From contig NW_024881324.1 of the NCBI RefSeq assembly GCF_018691265.1, positions 3,351,730 to 3,415,729 of the forward strand: a stretch of DNA of 64,000 nucleotides, in the 5' to 3' direction. The DNA comes from Tyto alba. Lineage: Eukaryota; Chordata; Aves; Strigiformes; Tytonidae. A program made the translations under genes and the position numbers. Below, in pieces: positions 24,060 to 35,560 of the stretch. The notes beneath the pieces were generated by a model. It searched no databases, was not told the DNA's origin, and saw nothing but the letters and a program-made list of their open reading frames with translations. The first letter of the stretch is position 1; each line of letters opens with the position of its first letter.

Positions 24060-26193
24060 CCATCCCACTCCTACCAGTTTGATGCCAGTGCCAGAAATAG
24101 ATGCCCAGAGCCTGGAGAGGGGTCACAGGGCAGCAGGAGAGCACCTGAAGAGCAGCACAAAGGAGTTCCAGCCAGTAACTATGCCTCATTGGGGCCCAAC
24201 TTAAATGCCTCAATGCAAATGCATGTAGCACGGGGAATAAACAAGAGGAGTTAGAGATGTGTGCACGCCTGCAGGTCTACGATCTTATTGGCATCACGGA
24301 GACGGGGTGGGATGGTTCCTGTGACTGAAGTGTTGACACGGAAGGATACAGGCTCTTTCAGAAGGACAGACAGGGGAAATGAGGAGGGGGGTTCACTCTG
24401 TATGTCAGTGACCAGCTGGAGGGCGTGGAGCTCTCCCTGGGGATGGATGAGGAGACAACCAAGGGCTTATGGGTCAGGATTAAAGGGAAGACACAGACAG
24501 GTAATGTTACAGTGGGGGTCTTCTACAGGACACCCAACCAGGAAGACCAAGTGGATGAGGCTCTCTATAGGCAGATAGAAGCAGCTTCACATTCACAAGC
24601 CCTGGTCCTCATGGGGGACTCCAACCACCCTCATATCTTTTGGAGGGACAACACAACAAGACATAAGCAATCCAGGAGATTCTTGGAATGTGTTGATGAT
24701 AATTTCCTTCTCCAAGTGATAGAGGTTCCAATGAGGAGAGATGCTATGCTGGACCTTGTTCTCACCAACAAGGAGGGACTGGTGGGAGATGCGAAGCTCA
24801 AGGCTTGGCTGCAGTGACCATGAAATGGTGGAATTCAAGATCCTTAGGGCAGCAAGGTGTCCAGCAAGCTCACTACCCTGGACTTCAGCAGAGCAGATTT
24901 TGACTTCAGGGATCTGCTTGACAGAGTAGCATGGGATAAAGCCCTGGAGGGAACAAGGGCTCAGGAAACCTGGTTGATATTGAAGGATCATCTCCTCCAA
25001 GCTCAGAAGCAATGCAACCTGACAAAGAGGAAGTCAGGTAAGAACACCAGGAGGCATGAATGGATGAGCAAGGAGCTCCTGGACAGACTCAAACACAAAA
25101 AGGAAGCTGACAGAGGATGGAAGCAAGGACAGGTAACCTGGGAGGAAAACAGAGAAATTGTCTAAGCAGCCAGGGATCAGGTTAGGAAGACCAAAGACCT
25201 GATAGAATTAAATCTGTTCAGGGACATCAAAGGCAACAAGAAAAGCTTCTATAGATATGTCTGTGATCAAAAGGAAGATGAGTGAAAATGTGGTCCCTCT
25301 CCAGAAGGAAATGGGACACCTGGTTACCCAGGATATGAAGAAGGCTGAGGTACTCAGTGACTTTTTCATCTCAGTCTTCATCAACAAGATCTCTAGCCAC
25401 ACTGCCCAAGACATAGGAGGCAAAGGTGGGAACTGGGAGAATGAAAAACTGCCCACTGTAGGAGAAGATCAGGTTTGAGACCACCTAAGGAGCATGCAGG
25501 TGCACAAATCTATGGAACCTGATGAGATGTATCCGTGGGCCCTGAGGGAACTGGCAGATGAAATGTCTAAGCCACTATCCATCATATTTGAGAAGTTGTA
25601 GCAGCCTGGTGAAGTTTCCACTGATTAGAAAAGGGGAAACATAACCCCCATTTTTGAAAAGGGAAAAAAGGAAGACCTGGGGAACTATAGGCCACTCAGT
25701 CTCACCTCTGTACTTGGCAAGATCATGGGATCATGGAGAGGATCCTCCTGAAAACTGTTCTAGGATACATGGAAAATAAGGAGGTGGTTGGTGACAGCCA
25801 ACATGACTTCACTAAGAGAAATTGTGCCTGACACATTTGGTATCCTTCTGTGATGGGGTTACACAGTTGATGGGTAAGGGAAGAGCAACTGATGTCATCT
25901 ACCTGGCCTTGTGAAAAGCATTTGGCACTGTCCTGCATGACACCATTGTCTCTAAAGTGGAGAGACATGGATTTGTTGGATAGACCACTTGGTGGATAAG
26001 GGATTGGCTGGGTGGTCACACTTGAAGAGTTGTGGTCAGCAGCTTCATGTCCAAGTAGAGACCAGTGACGAATGGCATTCCTCAGGGGTTGGTGTTGGGA
26101 CCGGCGCTGTTTGACATCTCTGTTGGTGACATGGACAGTGGGATCGAGTGCACCCTCAGCAAGTTCACTAATGATACTGAGCTGTGTGGTGCA
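24060..26193 (+). mobile_element. CR1 LINE, long internal fragment lacking its 3' end (copy B)
   Basis: This is the largest transposon piece in the window. From about 24195 onwards it reads as CR1 ORF2 in sense orientation: the endonuclease start, the linker to the reverse transcriptase, and part of the reverse transcriptase ending at the catalytic region near 26190. The portion from about 24060 to 24190 probably belongs to the region just before ORF2, although its match is weaker. The rest of the RT, the C-terminal tail and the 3' UTR with the octamer repeat are all absent. CR1 copies are normally 5' truncated and keep the 3' end, so loss of the 3' end implies a later deletion or rearrangement. 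Sequence after 26193 no longer resembles CR1. Confidence 0.93.
24200..26193 (+). pseudogene. Broken CR1 ORF2 (endonuclease plus partial reverse transcriptase)
   Basis: The frame starting at 24200 carries APE-type endonuclease signatures: LIGITET (metal-binding Glu), VGVFYRTP, MGDSNHP (normally GDFN) and DLVLTN. The SDHEMVEF motif with the catalytic SDH follows in another frame, so a frameshift lies near 24800. In-frame TGA stops occur at 24326 and 24380, and more stops and a further shift follow after about 24857. The linker ([26 protein letters not shown]) is readable to about 25165. RT segments are seen as [14 protein letters not shown] near 25670 and GIPQGLVLGPALF-type text near 26070-26110. 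The catalytic F/YADD position reads KFTNDTELCG (about 26160-26187), so the first metal-binding Asp context is altered. The gene cannot make an active protein. Confidence 0.9.
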
Positions 26194-29100
26194 TCCAGCC
26201 TGGGCTTGCTTACCGAACATCCAGGCTATACAGAGCCACTCTAACCAAGTGAACCTTTTTCTATTTGCCTTTCTTAAAGCAAAAAAAAAAAGTGCCTCCA
26301 TACCAGAAGAAAATAAATGTCAAGAAAGAACGAGATACCCTTTGAAATACAGACATGGAAAGAATGTTTTCAAACTTGAGTCTCAAGTGACCAACAAGAA
26401 ACCCCTTCTGAGAATATTCCCTCATTCTTCTCTGCTATGGACAGCAAAGGTCTATGTTCCCTGTGTGGAATCAAAATATTTGTAATGCTGGGAAGAAAAA
26501 GAACATCCCCAGTAGTGCAGGGCAGACAGGGAGAAAAGGAAGAAAGGAGTGGAAAAATATTGGGAATCATCTTGGAAAGAAACACTTCAGTTTTAAGGAG
26601 TCTCTAAGATTGTTTTGTCCTAGGAGCACTAGAGAGAAAAGGGACACTATAACCCTGTGATCTTTGAGGGGGGGACGAGATTCCTTGTGCATTCAAGCTG
26701 GCTAAATATAGCTATGATAAGGTTTTCCCTAGTATGATGAAAAGTCACCTCTTTGTTTACTGAGTACTTCACATACAAGTAGGAGAGAGGAAAACATGTA
26801 CAGTAACAGGAAAGGGCAGAGTTCCCAGTTCTTGTTATTTTTCATACAGCTAAATTAATGATCTATTGATCTTATGTGAACATATGAGAACCCAATAGTC
26901 CCTAGAAATAAAAAGACTCTAACCCTTTCTGCTGCTGCTGTTCTGAGGAAAAAGGCTCCCTGTTTGTTCTTACTCTAGCTTGTGAGCTCAGAAGCTAGCA
27001 AATGAGAGTGACAGATTACAAGAATGACAGGTTAATTTTAATTTTAAATCACATTTTCTAAGATTTTACATGTGGTAGTTTAAAACTTGAGGTCAGCAAT
27101 ACTGTAAATGCTTTTATAAAGCAGAGAATGGCTGTTGTCACATATGAATCTTTCTTTTAAAAAAGCTTCTTCTTGAAGCTGGTGGATTCCCTTTAGGTGA
27201 GATGCATTCAAAGGAAAGTGATAAAGCCTTTTTAATACAGAAGTAAAAAGGTTCATTGTATAGGAGTGACTGAATGATCAGGTGGTCAGACTTCAAATAC
27301 ACTGCAAATGTTTTATGGAGGAGACAGAAATCTCAGTGGAAAAGGAGTTAGAGTAACTGTTGCAAGACTTAAGGATATACTTACATTTCATGCTAAGCCT
27401 CATCTGTATTATTTCCATATTATGAAGACCTTAAACCAGGCCATGAACACCCAGGGTCTTGAAGCCACTAAATCCCTTCCTGTGGGGTCAATACGGAGGA
27501 ACCAGCTTCACTGAGGTTTATGTGTAATAAGAGCTGACCAGCATCTGAGCTAAGTTGTGTGCCTGTATGTGTCTAATTTTTAGCTCGCAGGTACATTAAA
27601 GCAGCACTGGCAACACCATTACATCCATGCAGTCAAAGTCTTAAGGTGTGTTATGGTGTTAATACGATAAGAAAAATTATCTGAAGGAAGGAAGGAACTG
27701 GAGAAATTGAAACCATGAGTTAAGAAATGCTTCCCAAGTGAACCTGTGGGAATGACTTAAGGGAGCCAAGGCAGAAAAGCAGCCTGTCATTTGATAAGGC
27801 TCATGCAGAATTACTCTTGCCTGCAGGCAGTGTGCTCCTGAGAGTGTGAGACCACCCCAAACCAGGGCATCTCACAGTCATGCAGATTTCCAGGACTGTT
27901 GGGAAATCTGCGGGGATGAGTGGGAAGCAAATGAAATGGAATGAGGGATGTGAGCAGTGTAAAAGAGGGCTGAAGTGAAGAGGTACGTGGGAAACACTGA
28001 GGCTCAAACTGCAAGGAGCAGATAGGAAAGAAGGGAAAAAGAAAAACTATGCTAAGCAAAACTGTGTGGTTTGGAAAGGTGAGATATGTGGGAGGGCAGG
28101 AACATTGCTGTTGGACTTGCTCTTCCTTTCTTTCTGATGATATCAAATCACTATATCTATGTCTCTTCTTAAATAAATGCTGGTTCCTCCCTTTGTGTTA
28201 CCCCCCCACTTTCACAGATTATCTTTCCTTTTTCCTCCTGTTGACAGGATCCTTTGGTATCTACCTCCTAGTCCATGTGGAAAGCAATTAGTTTTCCCAG
28301 TTTCTTCTGTGTTCCAGGAATACATCTGCTACCATCTTTACTGAACACATTTCCATGAATGTGAAATGATTCACCTTCCACACACACACAGAGGTATGTT
28401 ATTTAGAAAGTCATGTTAACTGATGGACAGGGCAAAGGACTAAGTCCCAACACAACTATCAGTCCTTGTTCTGAGAAGGAGGAAAGATAGCATTACCTGT
28501 GTGAAGATGTCTCAGCTGAAGTTATCAATTTACTTTGCATGAGAGAGTGTACAATCTTTGACTCATGTGGTGTTGCCAGCTAAAAATTGATTACCTTCCT
28601 TGAGAAGTGAGGATAAGCCATTAATAACAGCTACAGGCTTTGGAGGGAAGTGGCTCTGTATCAAACTCTGGAGGATGTAAATACTGGATGTTGTTCATAA
28701 CAGTCCAAATCATGGGATTGAGCAATGTTTGTACAAAGTTATGTTCTTCTTGAATGAAAGATACTGTAAATGTGCTTTGCAATAGGCTGTTTGATTTCAG
28801 GTGCTTCAGGGAGATGTGTAGCGCTCCTGAAGTAAGTGTCTGAAATGGTATAATTCTGTAATATATTTACAAAATGGAGGCTGAGAACTACATCTGCGGG
28901 TAACTGAGTACAGCAGCAGTACTTTTTAAAGATCAGAATATAGACCAAAAATTAATTCTGTATAAAAGGTGCTATTCATATAATCATGGACAAAAAAAGA
29001 GCAATAGCAAAGTGAACTGGAAAGCCCATTTTTTTGCTTATTGTTTCTTGGGATGTGCCTGACAAAGGGAGTGTTCAACAGCAAACAAAAGTCTGTTGTG

Positions 29101-31504
29101 CACTTCCCTTTCCATTTGCATGGCTCCCTCAAATCGTCTGGAAATGTAAGCACCGCACTTGTAGTTCCCTTCTTTAAATCAAAATGAGGAAAGACCAAAG
29201 ACAGGGTGAACTCTGTTGGTTTCAGCTTGATAACATTTCCTGAACAGACGGGCATGTTTTCTTAGTTGCGCATTTCCACTATGATTGCATGAACCTAGTC
29301 ATATTACAACAGTTGTCTTAAGCAGAGAAAACCTTTGTTTCCCAGAAGGGATCCTTAAATAGGGTGTGGTCTATTTTTCTTACTGTTTGCATATGTGTCC
29401 ACAGAGGCTGACTTATTAGGAATTAAATAACAATCTACACGAATCATCTGTATGTCAGTTCCACTGCAGACCAATGAACATGTAATCAGAACTGCTACAT
29501 GTCCAAAAACTATAGCTTTGCACAGTACTGAATAATTTCACAAAACCTATAGGCTTGAGAGTGCATCAGATTTCATCAGGAGAGTATAGCATGGCCAGAG
29601 CAATTATAAAGCAGAAAAAATTAAAGAAAAGGCACTTGAAAGTATAAATATGATCTTTGTTTAAATCACTGCTTTCAGGTGACACAAAGTTTCCTAACAA
29701 TTTGCATGTAAAAATATCATGTGACAGGCTTGTTAATATTGTATATATTTATGCAGCTGTATGAAAAGATGTTGGAGACTGCAGTTTATCTGAGAGCTGC
29801 TTCCTTTCTAGGCACTTCCTAAAAAAATTTCACAAAGGGAATGAGAGTGAAAAAAATTACAGCCGCTTGCAATGTCTTCAGAGCATGAATACTGTTTATT
29901 ACTCTCAGTTGTGAGCAACTGGTCTTGGCATTGTAAGTGAGAAGAAGCATTTTAGCTGTAACTGGGTGTATTTGGATGCCACTTCCATCATTCAGAAAGG
30001 CCCAGCAGGTTTCTGTCATGTGCTTTCCAGCTGAGCATGCACCCAGGCACAAAATGAAAGCTTGATGATGGGAGAACTGATCTGAGTAGGAATAATAGAA
30101 TATGCGGTTATGGAGAAGAAGGAAAGTTTCAGTAGCTGTGACACTAAGCTACGATGTTAGAAACATGCCTGCTGCACAACAGATACCTGGACAATTTGAA
30201 ATTAATTCTTCAGACTTCAATTTCTATGACCAGTATGAGGAAAGAGTATTTAATACCCTGCAAAACTGTCGTCTGACTGGGGGCACTTGGATAGTCAGAC
30301 ACTCCAAGCCCAGTGATAGCAGCAGTATAACGTGGATAGACAAATATTTAAATCCCACAGAATTCTGTTCTGGAAGAGCAATCCAACACACACATCAGGG
30401 GTGACTTCCAGTTAATACTCTGTAAAACTTAGTTTTGCTGCCCACTTGAGTATACCTGATCATACCCAGAGGAGCCCACACTTCCCTCTGGTTCTTGGAA
30501 AGCTTCACTTCCAAATGGAAGCACAATATCTGCAAGCCCTTGCAGCATGTACAACTGCAGTAATGCTACTCATAATGCAATATACTTACCAGCATTCACT
30601 GGTTTTGGTCATAACTAAAGCTGGAGCTTTCCAAAAAGGTTTTCTTTTAATCGAGTTAATCTAGAAACAGAGGAAAAACGTGAAATTATTTTAGCAAATA
30701 TGTGACATTGTTAATTAATGTTTTTAGGGGGAAATACAGATTTTTTTTTTTATTGTATTAGTGGTAGAAGTTATTCCATTGTTTAGCAAACAAAGGTGGT
30801 TTCTCTACAGTGTCAATGGACAGAAAAAAAATTACACACTTTGCATGTCTCTTTTCCTGCCACTTCTGTGGGAGCTCAATTTTTTCCCCAGAGAAGTCCC
30901 TTCAGTACTGTGCAGGCTTTTCTTGATTGTATTGTTTTGGTCTGCTTTTTCACTTGCTTTAAGAGATAGCTTTTGGCCTTCTGTAATGACACTTACAATA
31001 CCAGCTGTAGGACACCTTTGCTAGATATTTTATACTTTGCTCGCAAAAGATTTTGCAATCAGTGGATTAGGAAAAAAAAACATAAATGACATGGTGAATA
31101 ATAAGGTCAGAGACTTAAAGTCCTAATCACCCATAGATTTATCTCAAAGCTTCTGACTGATGCTGCCAAAGCTGAGTGTTGCCACCATAAAAGTCAGGAT
31201 GACCTTAGTTATGGAAGGAGCAAAATCAGGTGTTGCGGTGATGAAAACATATTAGTTTGTCAGAGATTACTATCCCTGGGTAGCTCTGATTATTGAAATT
31301 AATCACCCAGCTTCAGTGAAGATGGTCATGGTGCTGATGTCTGAGAGCCAACATCCACTTTGCAGTTTTCTCCAGCCTTGAGAAGCTGTGTCGTTATCTC
31401 TGAGAGATGCTTTATATGTCTGGCTTGAGGACCAGCGAGCAGCTGAGCTCTGGCTTCCTGCTGCCAGAGAAGTCCCATGCCTGCATGGAGGGGGTACAAG
31501 TGAC
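26194..31504. other. Non-coding sequence between two CR1 copies
   Basis: About 5.3 kb of apparently single-copy DNA contains no recognised exon or RNA gene. It holds an 11-base A run at 26281, a small perfect inverted repeat at 27882-27911 and a short CA run near 28380. Open frames are below 140 codons and look random. The 26072-26485 (+) frame starts inside the CR1 copy and runs on by chance. Confidence 0.55.
27882..27911. repeat. Perfect 10-bp inverted repeat, 10-base loop
   Basis: The arms gcagatttcc (27882-27891) and ggaaatctgc (27902-27911) are exact reverse complements separated by aggactgttg. It could form a short hairpin. No further pairing extends the stem beyond a possible G-T pair. 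Confidence 0.9.
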
Positions 31505-33243
31505 TTAGAAAAGACAGACTGAGAAGATGAGGATTGGGAGTTACCCTTCATAAGAAAGAGCAACTGGAGTACATGGAGCTCTGCCTGGCAATGGATGATG
31601 AGCCAAGTGAGAGCTTATGGGCAAGGAGGAAAGAGCAGTCCAATACAGGTGACATTGTAGTGGGTGTCTGCTATGGGCTACCAGATCAGGAGAGACAAGT
31701 GGATGAGATCTTCTACAGACATCTAGAAGCAGCTTCATGTTCCCCTCTCATAGGGGACTTCTAACACCCAAATATCTGTTGGAGGGACTACACAGAAGAC
31801 CATAAGCAATCCAGGAGGTTCCTGGAGAGCACTGATGACAAGTTCCTGACCCAAGTGAAAGAGAAGCCAATGAGGAGAGGGTGTTGTGCTGGACCTCATA
31901 CTCAATAACAAAGAGGGTTTTTGTTGGAGGTGGTAAGGCCAAAGACAAGATCTCTTCAAAGATATGCTTGGATGAGTCTCATGGGATAATGTCCCAGAGG
32001 GAAAAGTGGCCCATGAAGGGTGGTTAATATTCAAGGATCACATCCTCCAAACTCAAGAGCAGTTCATCCCCGTGAGTAGGAGGTCAGGCACAGATGCCAA
32101 GAGACTTGTGTGGATGGACAAGGAGCTCCTGGCCAAACTTAAGCACTTAAATACAAAGGATAAAAGCAAGGACGGGTAACCTGGAAGGAATATAGAGACA
32201 TTATCCAAGCATTCAAATATGCAGTTAAGAAAGCTAAAGCCCAACTGGGACTGAATCTGGTGAGAGATGCCAGAGACAAGAAGGGCTTCTATAAGTACAC
32301 AGGTGACAAAAGGATGACTAGGGAAAATGTGGGCCCTCTGCTGAATGAGGCCCATAAGAGTGTACCCTCAGCAAGTCTGCTGATGACACAAAACTGGGTC
32401 ATGCTCCCCCCCAGAGGGACCTTGACAAGCTGGAGAAATGGGCTAATAGGAACCTCATGAAGTTCAGTAAGGAGAAGTGCAAAGTCCTGCACTGGGAGAA
32501 GAATAACCCCCCCAGACCAATATATGCTGGGAACTAATCAGCTGGAAAGCAGCTTGGCAAAAAAGGACCTGTGGGTCCTCATGGACACTAAGTTGACCAC
32601 AAGCAAGCAATATGTCCTTTCCACAAAGCAAGCTACTGGTATTCTGGGCTGCATTAAGCAACGTTCTGCGAGCAGGTTGAGGGAGGAGATCCTTCCCCTC
32701 TACTCAGCACTGGTGAGGCCACCCGTGGAGTCCTGTGTCCAGTTCTGGGTTCTCCAGTACAAGAGAGACGTGGAAAAACTGAGAGAGTCCAGTGAAGGTC
32801 CATGAAGATGTTTAAGGAACTGGTGCATCTCTCATATGAGGAAAGGCTGAGAGAGCTGGGACAGTTCAGCCTGGAGGAGAGAAGGCTCAGTGGTGGGGCA
32901 TGGATCTTATCAATGTGTATAAATACCTGAAGGGAGGGTGCAAAGCAGAGGGAGCCAGGGTCTTCTCAGAGGTGCCCAGTGACAGGACTGGAGGCCATGG
33001 GCACACACTGAAACACAGGTTATTGCCTCTGAACATCAGGAAACACTTTTTCACTGTGAGGCTGACCGAGCACTGTCACAGATTGACCAGAGAGGGTGTG
33101 GAGTCTCCCTCCCTGGAGATATTCAAAACCCATCTGAAGATGGTCCTAGACAACAGGCTCTTGTCAACCCTGGTTGAGCAGAGATGTTGGACTAGATGAC
33201 CCCTGAGGTCCCTTCCAACCTCAGTCATTCTGTGATTCTGTGA
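31505..33243 (+). mobile_element. CR1 LINE with internal deletion and intact 3' end (copy C)
   Basis: This is a second long CR1 copy in the same orientation as copy B. It begins within the endonuclease domain (near 31505) and runs through the linker (about 32100-32340). It then jumps at about 32360 from the end of the linker ('gcccataagag') directly to the sequence around the RT catalytic site ('tgtaccctcagcaag'). Compared with copy B this omits the equivalent of about 25.3-26.15 kb. After the junction the RT C-terminus is readable ([20 protein letters not shown] and onwards), followed by the 3' UTR with 'ggactagatgacccctgagg', 'ccttccaacc' and two octamer units (attctgtg, attctgtg) ending at about 33243. 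The structure suggests an internal deletion, possibly after insertion. Confidence 0.95.
31560..33190 (+). pseudogene. Broken CR1 ORF2 with reverse-transcriptase core deleted
   Basis: Remnants appear in order: endonuclease text ELCLAMDDEPSESLWARRKE and DIVVGVCYGLPDQERQVDE (31560-31720), a damaged GDFN motif at about 31753 (IGDF followed by a stop), a frameshifted middle, linker text KAQLGLNLVRDARDKKGFYK at about 32240-32295, then the deletion. After it come RT C-terminal text ([31 protein letters not shown]) at 32550-32800 and the C-terminal tail NIRKHFFTVRLTEH at about 33040. Stops and frame changes break it in many places. No activity is possible without the deleted RT core. Confidence 0.9.
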
Positions 33244-34989
33244 ACTCAACTTTTATGTGGTAGTGGGATACTTAACATGAAAAGTGAGAACTTCCAATTA
33301 GTTTGCTACATCGGAGGGGGAAAAAAAGAAAGCAAGATTCCCTTCAACATTATTAAAGGCAGTGTTCTGCTGTATGCAAACATAAAAGCATAAAATGGTG
33401 TTTCTAGCTTTCAATATTTGTACTGCATGCTGCTGCTGTCTTTTAAGTGGGTGAAATAAAGTGGAAGAATATTAACAGGAATAAAATCCATTAATGCTTT
33501 TGCAGTCCAATTAATATTGTGAGTGTTCATTTGATTTCATTTGAGGTAAATGAGTTGATATTTTAAAAAAAGGAAAAAGAAAAAAAGATCAGCTTTTATT
33601 AAATGAGGAAACTGGGCAACTTCAATCGAAAAAGGCACAAACACTTCAGAATTAATTACAGCTAGCCCTCAAGATGGAAATGAAGCTAGGATGAATCTCT
33701 CTGAGAAGATACTGTAAATCAGAAGAAGAAAATGAGATTGAGTAATGAATCAGAAAGAATCGTGCTATAGAAATTAATCAGTTTTCAGTAAAGCTGATAG
33801 AATGAGGCAAAAGTTTTAAAATAAAGACAGCAAGACAGCTCAGAGGCATATTCATGCTTCCCTCTTCACTAAACACTTCTGGGATGATGTCTATGGTTCT
33901 GTCCCATTCTATCTACATTTGTTGAGTGATCCTATAACCTCGTAGGAAAATCTTTAAATGAGTGTGTTTCAAGCAGGAAATATCACTTGAGCTCAGCTGC
34001 TGTGTAACTTGGTTTAAATCAGTTGACAGCTTTCCCTGACCAAAATATTATGGTCTTTGAAGAGTCACCAAATGAAGAGTGAGGCTGTCTTTGTGAGTAT
34101 CCTCTGTGCATCAGTTGATGTGTTTTGCCCCAGGTCATGCTGTCAAGGCTCTGGAAAAAAAGCCAGTCAGGCTGTGGCAAAAGTCAAAACTTCTTTTCTG
34201 AACTTTTCAGTATTTGACTGCTCTTGGTATGTTATATTGCAGTTTGTGGTGCTAGCTGAGAAGCTTCACTTCAAGATGTTCAGCAATGGGGAGACACCCT
34301 CCTAGGTATGCTGGGGACTTGCTTCAAAGGACATGGTTTCTGCTTTTCTGTGGAGAAGTTTTGACCCAAATATGATTTTTAAGAAGGGAACAGTTAGGAT
34401 GCCTGGTTCCCATATTTTTCTTACATTTTTGATCTGCGGAGGTGTTTTTTGGTTTTGGTTTTGTTTTTTGGTGCTGTTTTATTTTTTCATAGGTCTGCCC
34501 TTGATTATAAGATTTATGGTGTTAATTCCTTTTTTAGCCATTAAATATATTTTAGAAAAAAGTCCAACATTAATTTTAAAATATCAGTGATGGACAACAT
34601 GGAACAGACCATAGTAGATTGCTCTTCTAGTTAATTATACTCTTAGAAAAAATTAAATAAAAATCCTGAGCTTGTCAAACATCCAACCACATGGTTTTTG
34701 TCAGTGCTTGGCTGCAGAGCTTCACACTGTCAAATTTATGCTCCCTTTGCTGGGATTTAAGCTGATCATACCGTTCCTCAATATGCACTGCTTGTTCATT
34801 TAAAGTGTTTTTGAGTCTCTAAGAGGCAGATTTCCTTAACCTGCAAACATTCTTGTCTCTCTTCTGAGCCACTTCCAGCTAATCAATATGATTTTGCAGT
34901 ACTAATTAATTTTTTAGAGGTAATAAAGGGATTAGAAGCTCTTTGTCCCTGCTCAGTATTTCCCCTGTGTGTATGAAATACCACATTTA
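33244..34989. other. Non-coding sequence, TAAT-rich in part
   Basis: No exon or transposon was recognised. The 33470-33660 stretch contains several homeodomain-like TAAT/ATTA cores in a low-complexity-free context and would be a reasonable candidate conserved non-coding element. That can only be judged by alignment. Confidence 0.45.
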
Positions 34990-35560
34990 GATTTTTTAGC
35001 AACGATGTCACATTGGAAACTTGAATTCAGATAATCAATAATTATGGCCTCAAAATATGTTTTCTGATTCATTGCTTCTATTTGATAAATTGCTACTAAC
35101 AGCATCCTTCTCTTTAAGTACAAATTTCCTTTATTTTATATATATACATATGTAACATTTCATGTAGCTTTTTTTTTAAAAAAAACTTTTTGCTTGCCTG
35201 CATCCAGTTTCCCAACTAACTCTGTCCTCTGGCTGCACAACTGACTCATGTAGACCCTCTGTACATGTAATCAATCTCCTCAATTTTTGTCTCCTATAAT
35301 TTGTATACCATTAGCAAACAAATTATGAATTATTTTCTACATTCTTCTCAGTTATGAATTGTAATGTTAAATTTTGGAGGGTCCATATTCACAATAGAGA
35401 ATCTACTAGGTCACATCACTTAACCAGATTGTCCGCTCACTTAACTAAATCAGCTTTTCTAGCTTTTTACCTCCTATACGTATGAGCATATTATTTCCTT
35501 TCAGACCTCTTGAACTTCTATGATGATCAAGATATACTGAAAACCAACAACAGTAGTTCA
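34990..35560 (-). mobile_element. Probable ancient CR1/L3-type LINE remnant, antisense
   Basis: The + strand shows, in the expected order, weak matches to the reverse complement of an ancient CR1/L3-type ORF2. 'agcaacgatgtcacattgga' is near 34999. 'tttgtataccattagcaaac' follows near 35300; the family usually has 'ttgtatcatcagcaaat' here. The 'attgtaatgttaaat...ggagggtcc' region is at 35359-35383, where the family has 'gataaaaatgttaaat...gggcc'. Lastly 'gatgatcaagatatact' is near 35521. The copy is very diverged with many small gaps. The assignment rests on remembered family patterns. Confidence 0.4.

Noticed and set aside
24593..25012. 139-codon reverse-strand frame
   Set aside because: Shadow of the CR1 endonuclease and linker on the + strand.
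25723..26301. 192-codon reverse-strand open frame, the longest in the window
   Set aside because: It is antisense to the CR1 reverse-transcriptase remnant, which is clearly read on the + strand; no known domain on the reverse frame.
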